Assembly: GCA_045628725.1 (NCBI GenBank)
Contig: JAZQPT010000110.1
Span: 1-51,130 of the forward strand
Direction: 5' to 3'
Source of the DNA: JACQGD01 sp045628725
GTDB taxonomy: Bacteria; Patescibacteriota; Saccharimonadia; Saccharimonadales; Saccharimonadaceae
Length of the DNA: 51,130 nt
Below the pieces are notes generated by a model that saw nothing but the letters and a program-made list of their open reading frames with translations, did not search any database and had not been told where the DNA came from. The first letter of the stretch is position 1. Each line of letters opens with the position of its first letter. Positions 16,110 through 22,957 of this stretch are shown here, in pieces. The position numbers and the translations under genes are program-made.

Positions 16110-16156
16110 AGTATAGTGACCACTCTCACCCTCTGTTCGAGGGTGGTCACTATACT
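16110..16156 (+). terminator. Intrinsic terminator of the tRNA-Pro-linked small operon
   Basis: AGTATAGTGACCAC (16110-16123) pairs with GTGGTCACTATACT (16143-16156), and an inner CACCCTC/GAGGGTG stem continues it. GTTTGTTT follows. Confidence 0.92.
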
Positions 16157-16242
16157 GTTTGTTTCATCAATTGCAAATCGACCCGTCTACACTAGTAGCG
16201 GGTCTTTTGCTTTGTTACCATTTATTTTAAGCTAAAACGTGT

Positions 16243-16248
16243 TATAAT
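16243..16248 (+). promoter_or_regulatory. Leaderless-type -10 box upstream of the 16257 ORF and dus
   Basis: TATAAT ends 8 nt before ATG 16257. Confidence 0.65.
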
Positions 16249-16256
16249 AAGAATAT

Positions 16257-16367
16257 ATGAGTTCACCAGAAACACCTAAAACATATGGACTCGCTGGAGC
16301 GCTTATCATCGGCAGGATACTGCGTGAACAACCCGTAAATAAATCAACTAACCATCTAGAGCAATAA
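16257..16367 (+). CDS. Leaderless 36-aa ORF coupled to the dihydrouridine synthase
   Basis: The frame starts MSSPETPKTYGLAGALII and ends with stop TAA at 16365-16367, one base before the dus ATG. Its ATG is 8 nt after TATAAT. The tight junction suggests that ribosomes leaving this ORF re-start on dus, which has only a weak AGAG upstream. It could be a leader peptide or a small protein. No homology recognised. Confidence 0.5.
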   Translation: MSSPETPKTYGLAGALIIGRILREQPVNKSTNHLEQ

Positions 16368-16368
16368 A

Positions 16369-17340
16369 ATGAATAACTTCTGGAGCGATCTACCAAAACC
16401 TTTCTTCATCCTTGCCCCTATGGAAGCGGTGACTGATGTTGTATTTCGTCATGTCGTCGCACAGGCAGCGGCACCAGATGTGTGGTTTACCGAATTTACA
16501 AACGCTACTGGTTGGGCTGCAGCGGGCGACAAAGCAATCGGCGGACGTCTAGTAAAAACCGATGACGAGAGCCCGATTGTTGCGCAGCTATGGGGTAGCG
16601 ATCCAGCCGCAATGGAAAAGCTTGCTAAACACTGCGCCGACTTAGGCTATCACGGCATCGATATTAATATGGGCTGTCCCGATTCGTCGGCAACCAAAAG
16701 TGGCGGCGGGTCAGGTATGATCTTAAATCCCGAAAATGCCACTGCAATCATCGCCGCTGCCAAAACGAGCGGTCTGCCTGTGAGCGTTAAAACTCGTCTT
16801 GGGTATAGTAGAATAGACGAGTGGACCGAATGGCTGACGCATATCTTTAACCAAGATATCGTCAATCTGACGATTCATTTGCGTACCAAAAAAGAGATGA
16901 GTAAAGTACCGTCACATTTTGAGCTTATTCCAGCTATCAAAACCCTTCGCGACGAGATAGCACCTGATACGCTACTGACGATCAACGGCGATATACGTGA
17001 CCACGCGCACGGACAAGAACTTGTCCAGGCATATGGGGTCGACGGCGTTATGATCGGCCGTGGTATATTCCATAATCCCTACGCATTTGCACATTCCGGT
17101 ACAAGCATCGACCCGGCAAGCCAGCAGCATAAAACGAATCTGTTGAATCTACTACGACTGCAACTGGATTTACACGACACCTATGACGCATTGCAACCAC
17201 GAAAGTTTGATCCACTAAAACGTTTCTTTAAGATATATATTCGTGATTTTGAAGGCGCTGCCGAATTACGCGACCGCTTGATGCACACCCGATCGACAAG
17301 CGAAGTTCGGGATATTCTCGATACAATCCAAAAGCAGTAA
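16369..17340 (+). CDS. tRNA-dihydrouridine synthase
   Basis: A 323-residue FMN enzyme that reduces uridine to dihydrouridine in tRNA D-loops. The TIM-barrel motifs are FFILAPMEAVTDVVFRHVV, IDINMGCPDSSATKSGGG (active-site Cys in NMGCP), VSVKTRLGYS, TLLTINGDI and YGVDGVMIGRGIFHNPYAF for FMN phosphate binding. The C-terminal helical domain (LQLDLHDTYDALQPRKF) binds tRNA. Length is normal for DusB/DusC-type proteins. It is probably translated by coupling to the 16257 ORF. The subtype (DusA/B/C) is not decided. Confidence 0.93.
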   Translation: MNNFWSDLPKPFFILAPMEAVTDVVFRHVVAQAAAPDVWFTEFTNATGWAAAGDKAIGGRLVKTDDESPIVAQLWGSDPAAMEKLAKHCADLGYHGIDINMGCPDSSATKSGGGSGMILNPENATAIIAAAKTSGLPVSVKTRLGYSRIDEWTEWLTHIFNQDIVNLTIHLRTKKEMSKVPSHFELIPAIKTLRDEIAPDTLLTINGDIRDHAHGQELVQAYGVDGVMIGRGIFHNPYAFAHSGTSIDPASQQHKTNLLNLLRLQLDLHDTYDALQPRKFDPLKRFFKIYIRDFEGAAELRDRLMHTRSTSEVRDILDTIQKQ

Positions 17341-18114
17341 TTATTTACTAGGCGTACTTGCGCCGGCTGTTAGTCCCTGGAATCCATTCAATGCGTCCAC
17401 GATTCCACCTAACTCAACTTGAGCAGTAGTAATCATTGCGATGTTCTGTGACAACTGAGACAAAATTGTTTGAAATACAGTAAAAGCGCCGCTAAAATTA
17501 CCGCTCGCAAGTGAGGTAATTAACAAAATCACCGATGTAATAATCGCACCTATCGACTGAATCAACTGATTTATCATGTTCATATGTTGCTGCATATTTG
17601 CGACTTCTTTACCTAATGCAGCGGCAGCATCAATCATCGCCTGCGTATCACTAGCCGTTAGCTGTAGTTGCGTAAATCCTTCCTGCTGCAAGCTACCGTC
17701 TTTCATCGTCTGAGCCGTCGCGTTCGCATTTGTGTACTGATCATATTGGCCGTCAACTTTAGCCGCTAATTCCTTTGCGGTTTTTAGGTCTTTAACTTCA
17801 CTTATTTGCTTTTTTAATTCTTCTAGCGCAGTCTTGCTAGCCGTAAGTGCTGTTGCTATCGTTTTTTTAGATGACGAAGCTATACTATTCGAACTTTCAA
17901 GGGATTTTGTGGCCTTTTCAGTCTCGGTCAGGCGACGATCTACTTCTGTCTTCATCTTGGCAACGAGCGCCTTTATTTCGTTTTCGGCAGATTTTGTAGC
18001 TAGACCAGCAGACTGAGCACTAACAGTACTCTGTGTCAAAAGGACGACCGCCATAATCGCAATAAGCGACGTCTTTGCTATTTTTGAACAAGCATGGAGT
18101 AGTTTAGTTATCAT
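17341..18114 (-). CDS. Exported coiled-coil protein with C-terminal hydrophobic region
   Basis: 257 residues. The signal peptide (IAKTSLIAIMAVVLLTQSTVSAQS) is followed by a Lys/Glu/Ala-rich helical region with heptad-like spacing (about 40-130) and a long hydrophobic helix near residues 185-205 (IGAIITSVILLITSLASG). Its stop directly abuts dus, with convergent ends. The start overlaps the upstream gene by 4 nt (ATGA). A cell-envelope structural role is plausible. No family recognised. Confidence 0.75.
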   Translation of the reverse strand: MITKLLHACSKIAKTSLIAIMAVVLLTQSTVSAQSAGLATKSAENEIKALVAKMKTEVDRRLTETEKATKSLESSNSIASSSKKTIATALTASKTALEELKKQISEVKDLKTAKELAAKVDGQYDQYTNANATAQTMKDGSLQQEGFTQLQLTASDTQAMIDAAAALGKEVANMQQHMNMINQLIQSIGAIITSVILLITSLASGNFSGAFTVFQTILSQLSQNIAMITTAQVELGGIVDALNGFQGLTAGASTPSK

Positions 18115-18416
18115 TTTTCGCTCACTTTCACTCGCTTAGTCGAGTCGTTCACCGCTGCCGATGCATTACTATGCGCTTCTTTACTTTGCTGCATCGTCTC
18201 ATCCAACTGTGCCATGCCTTGGTTTAAGGTTTGTTGAGTGACCGTCTTGCTTGCTTCAGACTCCTGGGGCTGCGGATTCGTCACCTGTGTTTGCTTATCG
18301 TCAGAATTAAGCTGCGCAAGCGCGTATCCTACGCCAATGATAATCATGAGTATCACCACGACGACTGCGCCGATGACAATATATTTCGTTTTAGATTTGT
18401 TTGCTGCGGGTTGCAT
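18111..18416 (-). CDS. Single-span membrane protein, operon partner of the coiled-coil protein
   Basis: About 101 residues starting MQPAANKSKTKYIV. One N-terminal helix (IVIGAVVVVILMIIIGVGYAL) leads to an outside Gln/Ser/Lys-rich helical tail (KTVTQQTLNQGMAQLDETMQQ). I choose ATG 18416 over the longer 18482 frame because AAAGGACC lies just upstream. A TACAAT box about 45 nt further upstream may be the promoter. The 4-nt overlap with the next gene implies joint translation. Function unknown. Confidence 0.7.
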   Translation of the reverse strand: MQPAANKSKTKYIVIGAVVVVILMIIIGVGYALAQLNSDDKQTQVTNPQPQESEASKTVTQQTLNQGMAQLDETMQQSKEAHSNASAAVNDSTKRVKVSEK

Positions 18417-18536
18417 TGTGGTCCTTTTTATTTTAAATAGACTCGCTACGTGCATTGTAACGCATATGCTTTTAAGGTGCAAATATACGTTCAGTAATCA
18501 GTGCCGGTAGTATTCAGTTATAGTAAAATATTGCGC

Positions 18537-18629
18537 ATGAATGCAATTGCCAGCAGCGCTGCTAAAATCACGACACCGCAAACCCGTACGTCTATAGACG
18601 CCGGCAATCCGACAGGCCGAGGGCTATAG
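18537..18629 (+). CDS. Candidate leaderless micro-ORF (30 aa)
   Basis: In the 443-nt gap 18417-18859, ATG 18537 lies 7 nt after TAAAAT (18524-18529). The product begins MNAIASSAAKITTPQTR and ends GNPTGRGL. It faces another micro-ORF on the other strand. It may be chance. Confidence 0.3.
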   Translation: MNAIASSAAKITTPQTRTSIDAGNPTGRGL

Positions 18630-18676
18630 GGGATTCACCAACCTAATCGACAAAAAACACACTGGTCGATGCCTAT

Positions 18677-18763
18677 TTATGGATCAAAGTACCATGTGAA
18701 AGTGACGGTGCGTGTGATCGCGGCGTGGTGCGCCGCTACCATCTCGCATCGCTCATCGTTCAT
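18677..18763 (-). CDS. Candidate leaderless micro-ORF (28 aa) with Trp/Tyr/Pro end
   Basis: On the minus strand ATG 18763 lies 7 nt after TATATT (18776-18771). The peptide starts MNDERCEMVAAHHAA and ends TFTWYFDP before TAA. The 5' part is built from ATGAACG-like 7-nt units. A terminal Trp-Tyr-Phe-Asp-Pro recalls ribosome-arrest peptides in style only. Confidence is low. Confidence 0.3.
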   Translation of the reverse strand: MNDERCEMVAAHHAAITRTVTFTWYFDP

Positions 18764-18770
18764 CGTTCAT
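18732..18770 (-). repeat. Degenerate 7-nt tandem repeat
   Basis: Minus strand reads ATGAACG ATGAACG ATGAGCG ATGCGAG ATGG, about four decaying copies of a 7-nt unit, next to a GCGGCG/CGCCGC stem. Confidence 0.55.
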
Positions 18771-18810
18771 AATATACGTACACTGTATTTACTTTACGTT
18801 AAATATATGT

Positions 18811-18859
18811 TATAATCAAGAAATGGGCACCGTGCCCATGTTTTCGACGGGAGAACATC
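18811..18859 (+). promoter_or_regulatory. Promoter and 5'-terminal hairpin leader of the 18860 gene
   Basis: TATAAT (18811-18816) predicts a start at 18823, where a palindrome ATGGGCACCGTGCCCAT (18823-18839) begins. Its AUG opens an 18-codon frame (stop 18877-18879) that overlaps the real start by 20 nt. GGGAG (18849-18853) is the SD for ATG 18860. Confidence 0.6.
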
Positions 18860-19402
18860 ATGACGTTTCCGAAGCGTAAGAGCAAGAGAGCGATTCTCGC
18901 ATCCATCTCCGTAGTTGTGCTCGCCATCCTCCTGATGGCGTTCACCGCAACATCTGCCATGGCATCGCCGACGCAGCCGCAGAACGAACGCGACTTCAAT
19001 ACGAGCCTGGAGCTCGAGGAGATCCTGCGGGAAAGCGGCTTCATCAGCTTCATCGCACTGGAAGATCTGGACGGAACCGTCCATGTCAGCGGCATCAAGC
19101 TGGGTCAGCCCGAGGCAGTCGCAATCAGTCTGCAGGCCAGTCTGGACAACCAGCCGTGGTCGCTCGCAAGCCAGCAGGGCACCGCAACGAACCGCATGAA
19201 CGACGTGGACCAGGGCGAGGTGTTCGCCGGCAGTAAGCTGACGATCAAGTCGGATGTCACCACTTCATTCGTCATCGATTTCACCCCGCCGAGCAAGACG
19301 TCGTGCGCCGAATACCGGGTACATGTCGCATCCGCCTCGGAAGAAGGCTGGCTGTTGAGCATACCCGTTCCGAAGCAGACTTCGTCCGTCGAAATGATGT
19401 AG
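18860..19402 (+). CDS. Secreted protein, function unknown
   Basis: 180 residues. A classical signal peptide with basic start (MTFPKRKSKRAILAS), hydrophobic core (VVVLAILLMAFTAT) and probable AMA-S cleavage near residue 35 leads to a mature domain of about 145 residues, acidic at its start (LELEEILRES) and beta-like later (GSKLTIKSDVTTSFVIDFTP), with a single Cys in its C-terminal part. It is strikingly G/C-richer than core genes: by hand, 38 of 60 bases are G/C at 18961-19020 against 16 of 60 at 14941-15000 in the helicase (samples chosen by eye). SD, 5' hairpin and terminator make it a self-contained unit. No family recognised. Confidence 0.75.
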   Translation: MTFPKRKSKRAILASISVVVLAILLMAFTATSAMASPTQPQNERDFNTSLELEEILRESGFISFIALEDLDGTVHVSGIKLGQPEAVAISLQASLDNQPWSLASQQGTATNRMNDVDQGEVFAGSKLTIKSDVTTSFVIDFTPPSKTSCAEYRVHVASASEEGWLLSIPVPKQTSSVEMM

Positions 19403-19425
19403 CTTCCGTAGCTACAATCAAAACG

Positions 19426-19474
19426 CCCCGTTGGGACGCAATCTACCGTAAAGGTATGAATGTGTCCCAACGGG
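19426..19474 (+). terminator. Hairpin terminator after the 18860 gene
   Basis: CCCCGTTGGGAC (19426-19437) pairs with GTCCCAACGGGG (19463-19474) and encloses a smaller TACC/GGTA stem. T-run is weak. Confidence 0.75.
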
Positions 19475-19540
19475 GTTCATTCATATTCAGAATTAATCAC
19501 CCTACAGTAGTGCGTCTCATTGCTTTATAGTAAGTATTGT

Positions 19541-19592
19541 TATATTGTATAGTATGTGGCAATCACCACTCTACTACGAGAGGAGCGCTATC
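19541..19592 (+). promoter_or_regulatory. Promoter and dual-start leader of the 19593 lipoprotein
   Basis: TGT-TATATT (19541-19546) predicts a transcript start next to ATG 19554, which is in frame with the lipoprotein. A GTGG/CCAC hairpin (19556-19569) covers that start. The SD AGAGGAG precedes GTG 19593. Leaderless and SD starts would differ by 13 residues. Confidence 0.5.
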
Positions 19593-20015
19593 GTGCGCAC
19601 AGTTACAGGGATGTCGATCATTGCATTATGCGGGTCTGTCGCCCTCGGAGGCTGCAGTATGTCAACGATAACAATCGAAATCGCCCATGAACAAGATGCG
19701 GACAGACATATCCGAAATCTTGTCGTTGACGGGATCGACTGCGACAGTGATCACTTCTCGATCGGCGGCGAAACCACCGGTGACAGTCAGATGATCATCT
19801 TGCAGCGCCAAGGAGCGACCGAACTGAATGCTGAAAACGCGACCTCAGTACTGCGCTTATCACCGAGCACCTTTGCCTTTGTCAGTCCAGAAATAAATCT
19901 GAACAACAGCAAAGAGGAACGGTTCGATGTCCGTAGCGCTGTCGGGCCTAGCGACCCGCAATTGGTCGCAACGATTGCGATAGATAGTTCACACTGTGTT
20001 TCCGTCGCAGGTTAA
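19593..20015 (+). CDS. Small lipoprotein, function unknown
   Basis: About 140 residues from GTG 19593: MRTVTGMSIIALCGSVALGGC with an LGGC lipobox. The mature part has two further cysteines (DGIDCDSDHFSIGG and a near-terminal SSHCVSVAG) and is probably a small beta-rich domain with one disulfide. I prefer GTG 19593 because AGAGGAG is 5 nt upstream. The in-frame ATG 19554 would extend a signal peptide that is already complete. Codon choice and unit structure match the exported cassette group. Confidence 0.7.
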   Translation: MRTVTGMSIIALCGSVALGGCSMSTITIEIAHEQDADRHIRNLVVDGIDCDSDHFSIGGETTGDSQMIILQRQGATELNAENATSVLRLSPSTFAFVSPEINLNNSKEERFDVRSAVGPSDPQLVATIAIDSSHCVSVAG

Positions 20016-20038
20016 ATTTTCCTACGGAAATACAAAAC

Positions 20039-20068
20039 GCCCTCCCTTAGCGATGCTAGGGGAGGGCG
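20039..20068. terminator. Bidirectional terminator between lipoprotein and ATP synthase operon
   Basis: CGCCCTCCC pairs with GGGAGGGCG. In the minus direction GTTTTGTATTT follows, ending the atp operon. Confidence 0.85.
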
Positions 20069-20088
20069 ATTTCCTTCAAATCATACGA

Positions 20089-20511
20089 TTAGCGACGATG
20101 ACGTCGGCGTAGATCAGCAACTTTCAAGCGAACAGCATGTCGGTCCACTAATTGGTGGGCCTTTTCTAATTCTACCTGATTGGTTGCAGTCTCACGCAGC
20201 TTCAACGCACGCTCAAGCGCAACCTTGCTTTCAGCTTCGACGATGTCTTCACCACTGTCGGCTTCGTCCACGAGAACTCGCAGAGAATCCTGCGATATCT
20301 CGATAACGCCACCGCTAATGGCAAAGTATTCAAGCTTACTATCGGCATCGGTCTTGTTGTGACGAACGGCGATTGCACCCGGCACAGCAATACTTACTAA
20401 TGGTTCGTGACCTGGAAATACAGCGATCTCACCGTCTGCGGTTGGCAAGATAACCTCGTATACTTCGTGGTCAACTTTCACGCCGAGTAGGGTAATTAGC
20501 TGGAAATTCAC
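20089..20511 (-). CDS. atpC: ATP synthase F1 epsilon subunit
   Basis: 140 residues, last gene of the operon. The N-terminal beta-sandwich starts MNFQLITLLGVKVDHEVYEV with TADGEIAVFPGHEPLVS, the family signature, and YFAISGGVIEI. The C-terminal helical hairpin (AESKVALERALKLRE) can act as the F1 brake. A very basic tail (DLRRRHRR) ends it. It begins 6 nt after the beta-subunit stop. Confidence 0.92.
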   Translation of the reverse strand: MNFQLITLLGVKVDHEVYEVILPTADGEIAVFPGHEPLVSIAVPGAIAVRHNKTDADSKLEYFAISGGVIEISQDSLRVLVDEADSGEDIVEAESKVALERALKLRETATNQVELEKAHQLVDRHAVRLKVADLRRRHRR

Positions 20512-20517
20512 AGTAAA

Positions 20518-21909
20518 CTAGTCCTTCTTCTCGCTAAGTGCGCCTGGTGCCATGTAGAACCATGACTCAGGCTTGTCATCGTATTTACCAGCGATGATGT
20601 CCGCAGCGTCCTTGATAGTGTCTTCAAGTTTAATGTAGACACCAGGGTTGCCCGTAAACTGCTCGGCAACGTGAAATGGCTGTGCCATAAATCGTTGCAA
20701 GCGACGTGCACGGTTAACTGTCTGCTTTTGCTCGTCAGAAAGTTCTTCCATACCAAGAATCGCAATGATATCTTGGAGGTCTTTGTATTCCTGCATAATA
20801 CGCTGTACTTCACGTGCTACGCGGTAATGCTCTTCGCCCACGATTTCTGGGTCAAGGCTCGTGCTTGTACTATCGAGTACGTCTACCGCAGGGTAGATAC
20901 CGATTTCTGTCAGCGCACGGTTCATCACGATAGTTGCGTCAAGGTGAGCAAATGTCGTTGCTGGTGCTGGGTCAGTAAAGTCGTCGGCTGGTACGTAGAC
21001 GGCCTGTACAGAAGTAATCGAACCGTTCTTTGTACTCGTGATTCGTTCCTGCAATGCACCCATTTCTTGCTGCAAGTTTGGCTGGTAGCCGGCTGCAGAT
21101 GGCAAACGACCAAGGAGGGCAGATACTTCGGCGCCTGCTTGGGTGTAACGGAAGATATTGTCGACGAATAGCAATACGTCTTTACCTTCGTCGCGGAAGC
21201 TTTCGGCCATCGCAAGACCGCTTAGTGCAACGCGAAGACGCGCTCCAGGTGGCTCGTTCATCTGTCCGAAGACAAGTGATGTTTTGCCAAGTACGCCGCT
21301 GTCTTCGAGCTCTTCGTAAAGGTCTTTACCTTCACGCGTACGCTCACCAACACCTGCAAATACCGAGTTACCGCTGTGATATTCGGCGATATTATTGATA
21401 AGCTCCTGGATTAGGACGGTCTTACCAACACCAGCTCCCGCGAAGAGGCCAGCTTTTCCACCTTTCATCAGTGGTGCGATAAGGTCGATCACCTTGATAC
21501 CTGTCTCAAGGACTTCTGCGGTGTTTGATTGCTCAGTCAACGCAGGTGGTTCGCGGTGAATAGGGGCAGTTTTGCCTGTTGGTGCTGGCTTGCCGTCGAT
21601 TGGCTCACCAACGACGTTAAACATACGACCTTGTGTCTGTTCACCTACAGGAACGCTAATAGGTGCGCCTGTGCTAGTGACTTCTTGACCACGCTTGACG
21701 CCGTCTGTGCTCGACAGAGCAATCGTACGAACAGTATGCTCGTCAAGGTGCTGTGCAACCTCTAGCGTGATTGTGCGGTCGTCCTGCTTGATATGTAGTG
21801 CATCATAAATTGCCGGAATACGGCCTTCTTTAAACTCTACGTCGATAACCACGCCCACAACTTGGACGATGGTACCTTTCTGGTCTGTTGTCTGTGCTGT
21901 CTTAACCAT
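20518..21909 (-). CDS. atpD: ATP synthase F1 beta subunit
   Basis: 463 residues, the catalytic subunit. Walker A is GLFAGAGVGKTVLIQELI, with GERTREGKDLY and VFGQMNEPPGARLRV for the catalytic Glu and DELSEN-like region (MEELSDEQKQTVNRARRL). Start ATG 21909 (MVKTAQTTDQKG) has AGAGGAG 5-8 nt upstream and overlaps the 3' end of the small 62-aa gene. The longer frame to 21930 is rejected. Confidence 0.97.
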   Translation of the reverse strand: MVKTAQTTDQKGTIVQVVGVVIDVEFKEGRIPAIYDALHIKQDDRTITLEVAQHLDEHTVRTIALSSTDGVKRGQEVTSTGAPISVPVGEQTQGRMFNVVGEPIDGKPAPTGKTAPIHREPPALTEQSNTAEVLETGIKVIDLIAPLMKGGKAGLFAGAGVGKTVLIQELINNIAEYHSGNSVFAGVGERTREGKDLYEELEDSGVLGKTSLVFGQMNEPPGARLRVALSGLAMAESFRDEGKDVLLFVDNIFRYTQAGAEVSALLGRLPSAAGYQPNLQQEMGALQERITSTKNGSITSVQAVYVPADDFTDPAPATTFAHLDATIVMNRALTEIGIYPAVDVLDSTSTSLDPEIVGEEHYRVAREVQRIMQEYKDLQDIIAILGMEELSDEQKQTVNRARRLQRFMAQPFHVAEQFTGNPGVYIKLEDTIKDAADIIAGKYDDKPESWFYMAPGALSEKKD

Positions 21910-22090
21910 TATTTTCTCCTCTTTCTTCAATCGTTCCGTCTGCGTTTCTTATAAGTATTGGGTCATCTTTTTGCATTGCAGCGATTAACGCTTCAGACGC
22001 TAGCGCGCTGTTTACAGCTGCATTTTCATCAGGCACAGCCTCCCAAGATTTCGGATCATCCGAGGAGAAGCCGCTTTCAAAATTACTCAC
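21902..22090 (-). CDS. Extra small gene inside the ATP synthase operon
   Basis: A 62-residue acidic protein between gamma and beta: starts MSNFESGFSSDDPKSWEAV (GTG start at 22090) and ends RNADGTIEERGENNG. Its start overlaps the atpG stop by 8 nt and its stop overlaps the atpD start by 8 nt, so it is locked into the operon's translation. The sequence has no membrane segment and looks partly disordered with one helix (NSALASEALIAAMQK). No such subunit occurs in the classic atpBEFHAGDC order. Candidate accessory or assembly factor; function is inference from position. Confidence 0.75.
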   Translation of the reverse strand: MSNFESGFSSDDPKSWEAVPDENAAVNSALASEALIAAMQKDDPILIRNADGTIEERGENNG

Positions 22091-22955
22091 TTAACGCCTC
22101 CACACCACCGCTAATCTCGGCTAGTTCCTGTGTAATCGCATCTTGGCGAGCTTTGTTCATCGCAAGCGTCAGGTCGTCAATGAGGTCATTGGCGTTGTCG
22201 GTTGCGTTTTTCATGGCAAGCATACGCATAATGTATTCTGATGCGCGAGCAGTAAGCAGTGCATGGTACACCTGCGCTTCAACCAGCCGATATGTCACTG
22301 CCTCAAGCACCTCTTCGGCACTTGGTTCGAATGTCGCTTCTTTGATTTCGTCAGTCACCTCGGTCATTTCGTAACCGGCAGGGAAGACCCGCTGCATCGT
22401 AGCTACTTGGCGAACACTACTGATAAATTCCGTGAAGACAATATCAACAGCATCAACTTCGCCCGCTTCAAATTTGTCTTTAGCCATATCAACGATCGCT
22501 CGCAGTTGGCTACCTGACGGGTCGTCAGGCAAATCCTGATATGCAGCGATGACTTCGGTACCCTTAATACGAGACACGAAGCGATTCGCACGGCGACCGA
22601 TAGTGATCGTCTGGTTTTTGACGCCAGCCGCACTGTCAGCCATTAGCTGGGTAGCGTAAAGCTTCAATACATTGGCATCGTATGCACCAGCCAAACCTTT
22701 ATCGGTGGCAACAACAATCAGTAGCCGAGATGCAACATTCTCACGAACAGTAAATAGCGGATGATTCTTGGTAACCCCTTGGCTAGCAAGGTGAGTCAAC
22801 AGCTCGTTTGCTGCGCGAGTATACGGGGCAGAGGCCTTTTCTGACTCCTGCGCACGGCGCATCTTGCTGGCCGCGACCAGTTGCATCGCCTTGGTAATCT
22901 GCTTGGTTGATTTAACCGAGCGGATACGACCTTTAAGTTGCTGAGTGGAAGCCAT
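22083..22955 (-). CDS. atpG: ATP synthase F1 gamma subunit
   Basis: 290 residues, central rotor shaft. The N-terminal helix starts MASTQQLKGRIRSVKSTKQITKAMQLVAASKMRRAQ (typical family start) and the C-terminal helix contains RASEYIMRMLAMKNATDNAN and KARQDAITQELAEISGG, the conserved partner in the coiled coil. It is 2 nt downstream of the alpha gene. Confidence 0.96.
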   Translation of the reverse strand: MASTQQLKGRIRSVKSTKQITKAMQLVAASKMRRAQESEKASAPYTRAANELLTHLASQGVTKNHPLFTVRENVASRLLIVVATDKGLAGAYDANVLKLYATQLMADSAAGVKNQTITIGRRANRFVSRIKGTEVIAAYQDLPDDPSGSQLRAIVDMAKDKFEAGEVDAVDIVFTEFISSVRQVATMQRVFPAGYEMTEVTDEIKEATFEPSAEEVLEAVTYRLVEAQVYHALLTARASEYIMRMLAMKNATDNANDLIDDLTLAMNKARQDAITQELAEISGGVEALSE

Positions 22956-22957
22956 TT

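Noticed and set aside
20671..21171. Long plus-strand frame opposite atpD
   Set aside because: Shadow of a highly conserved gene.
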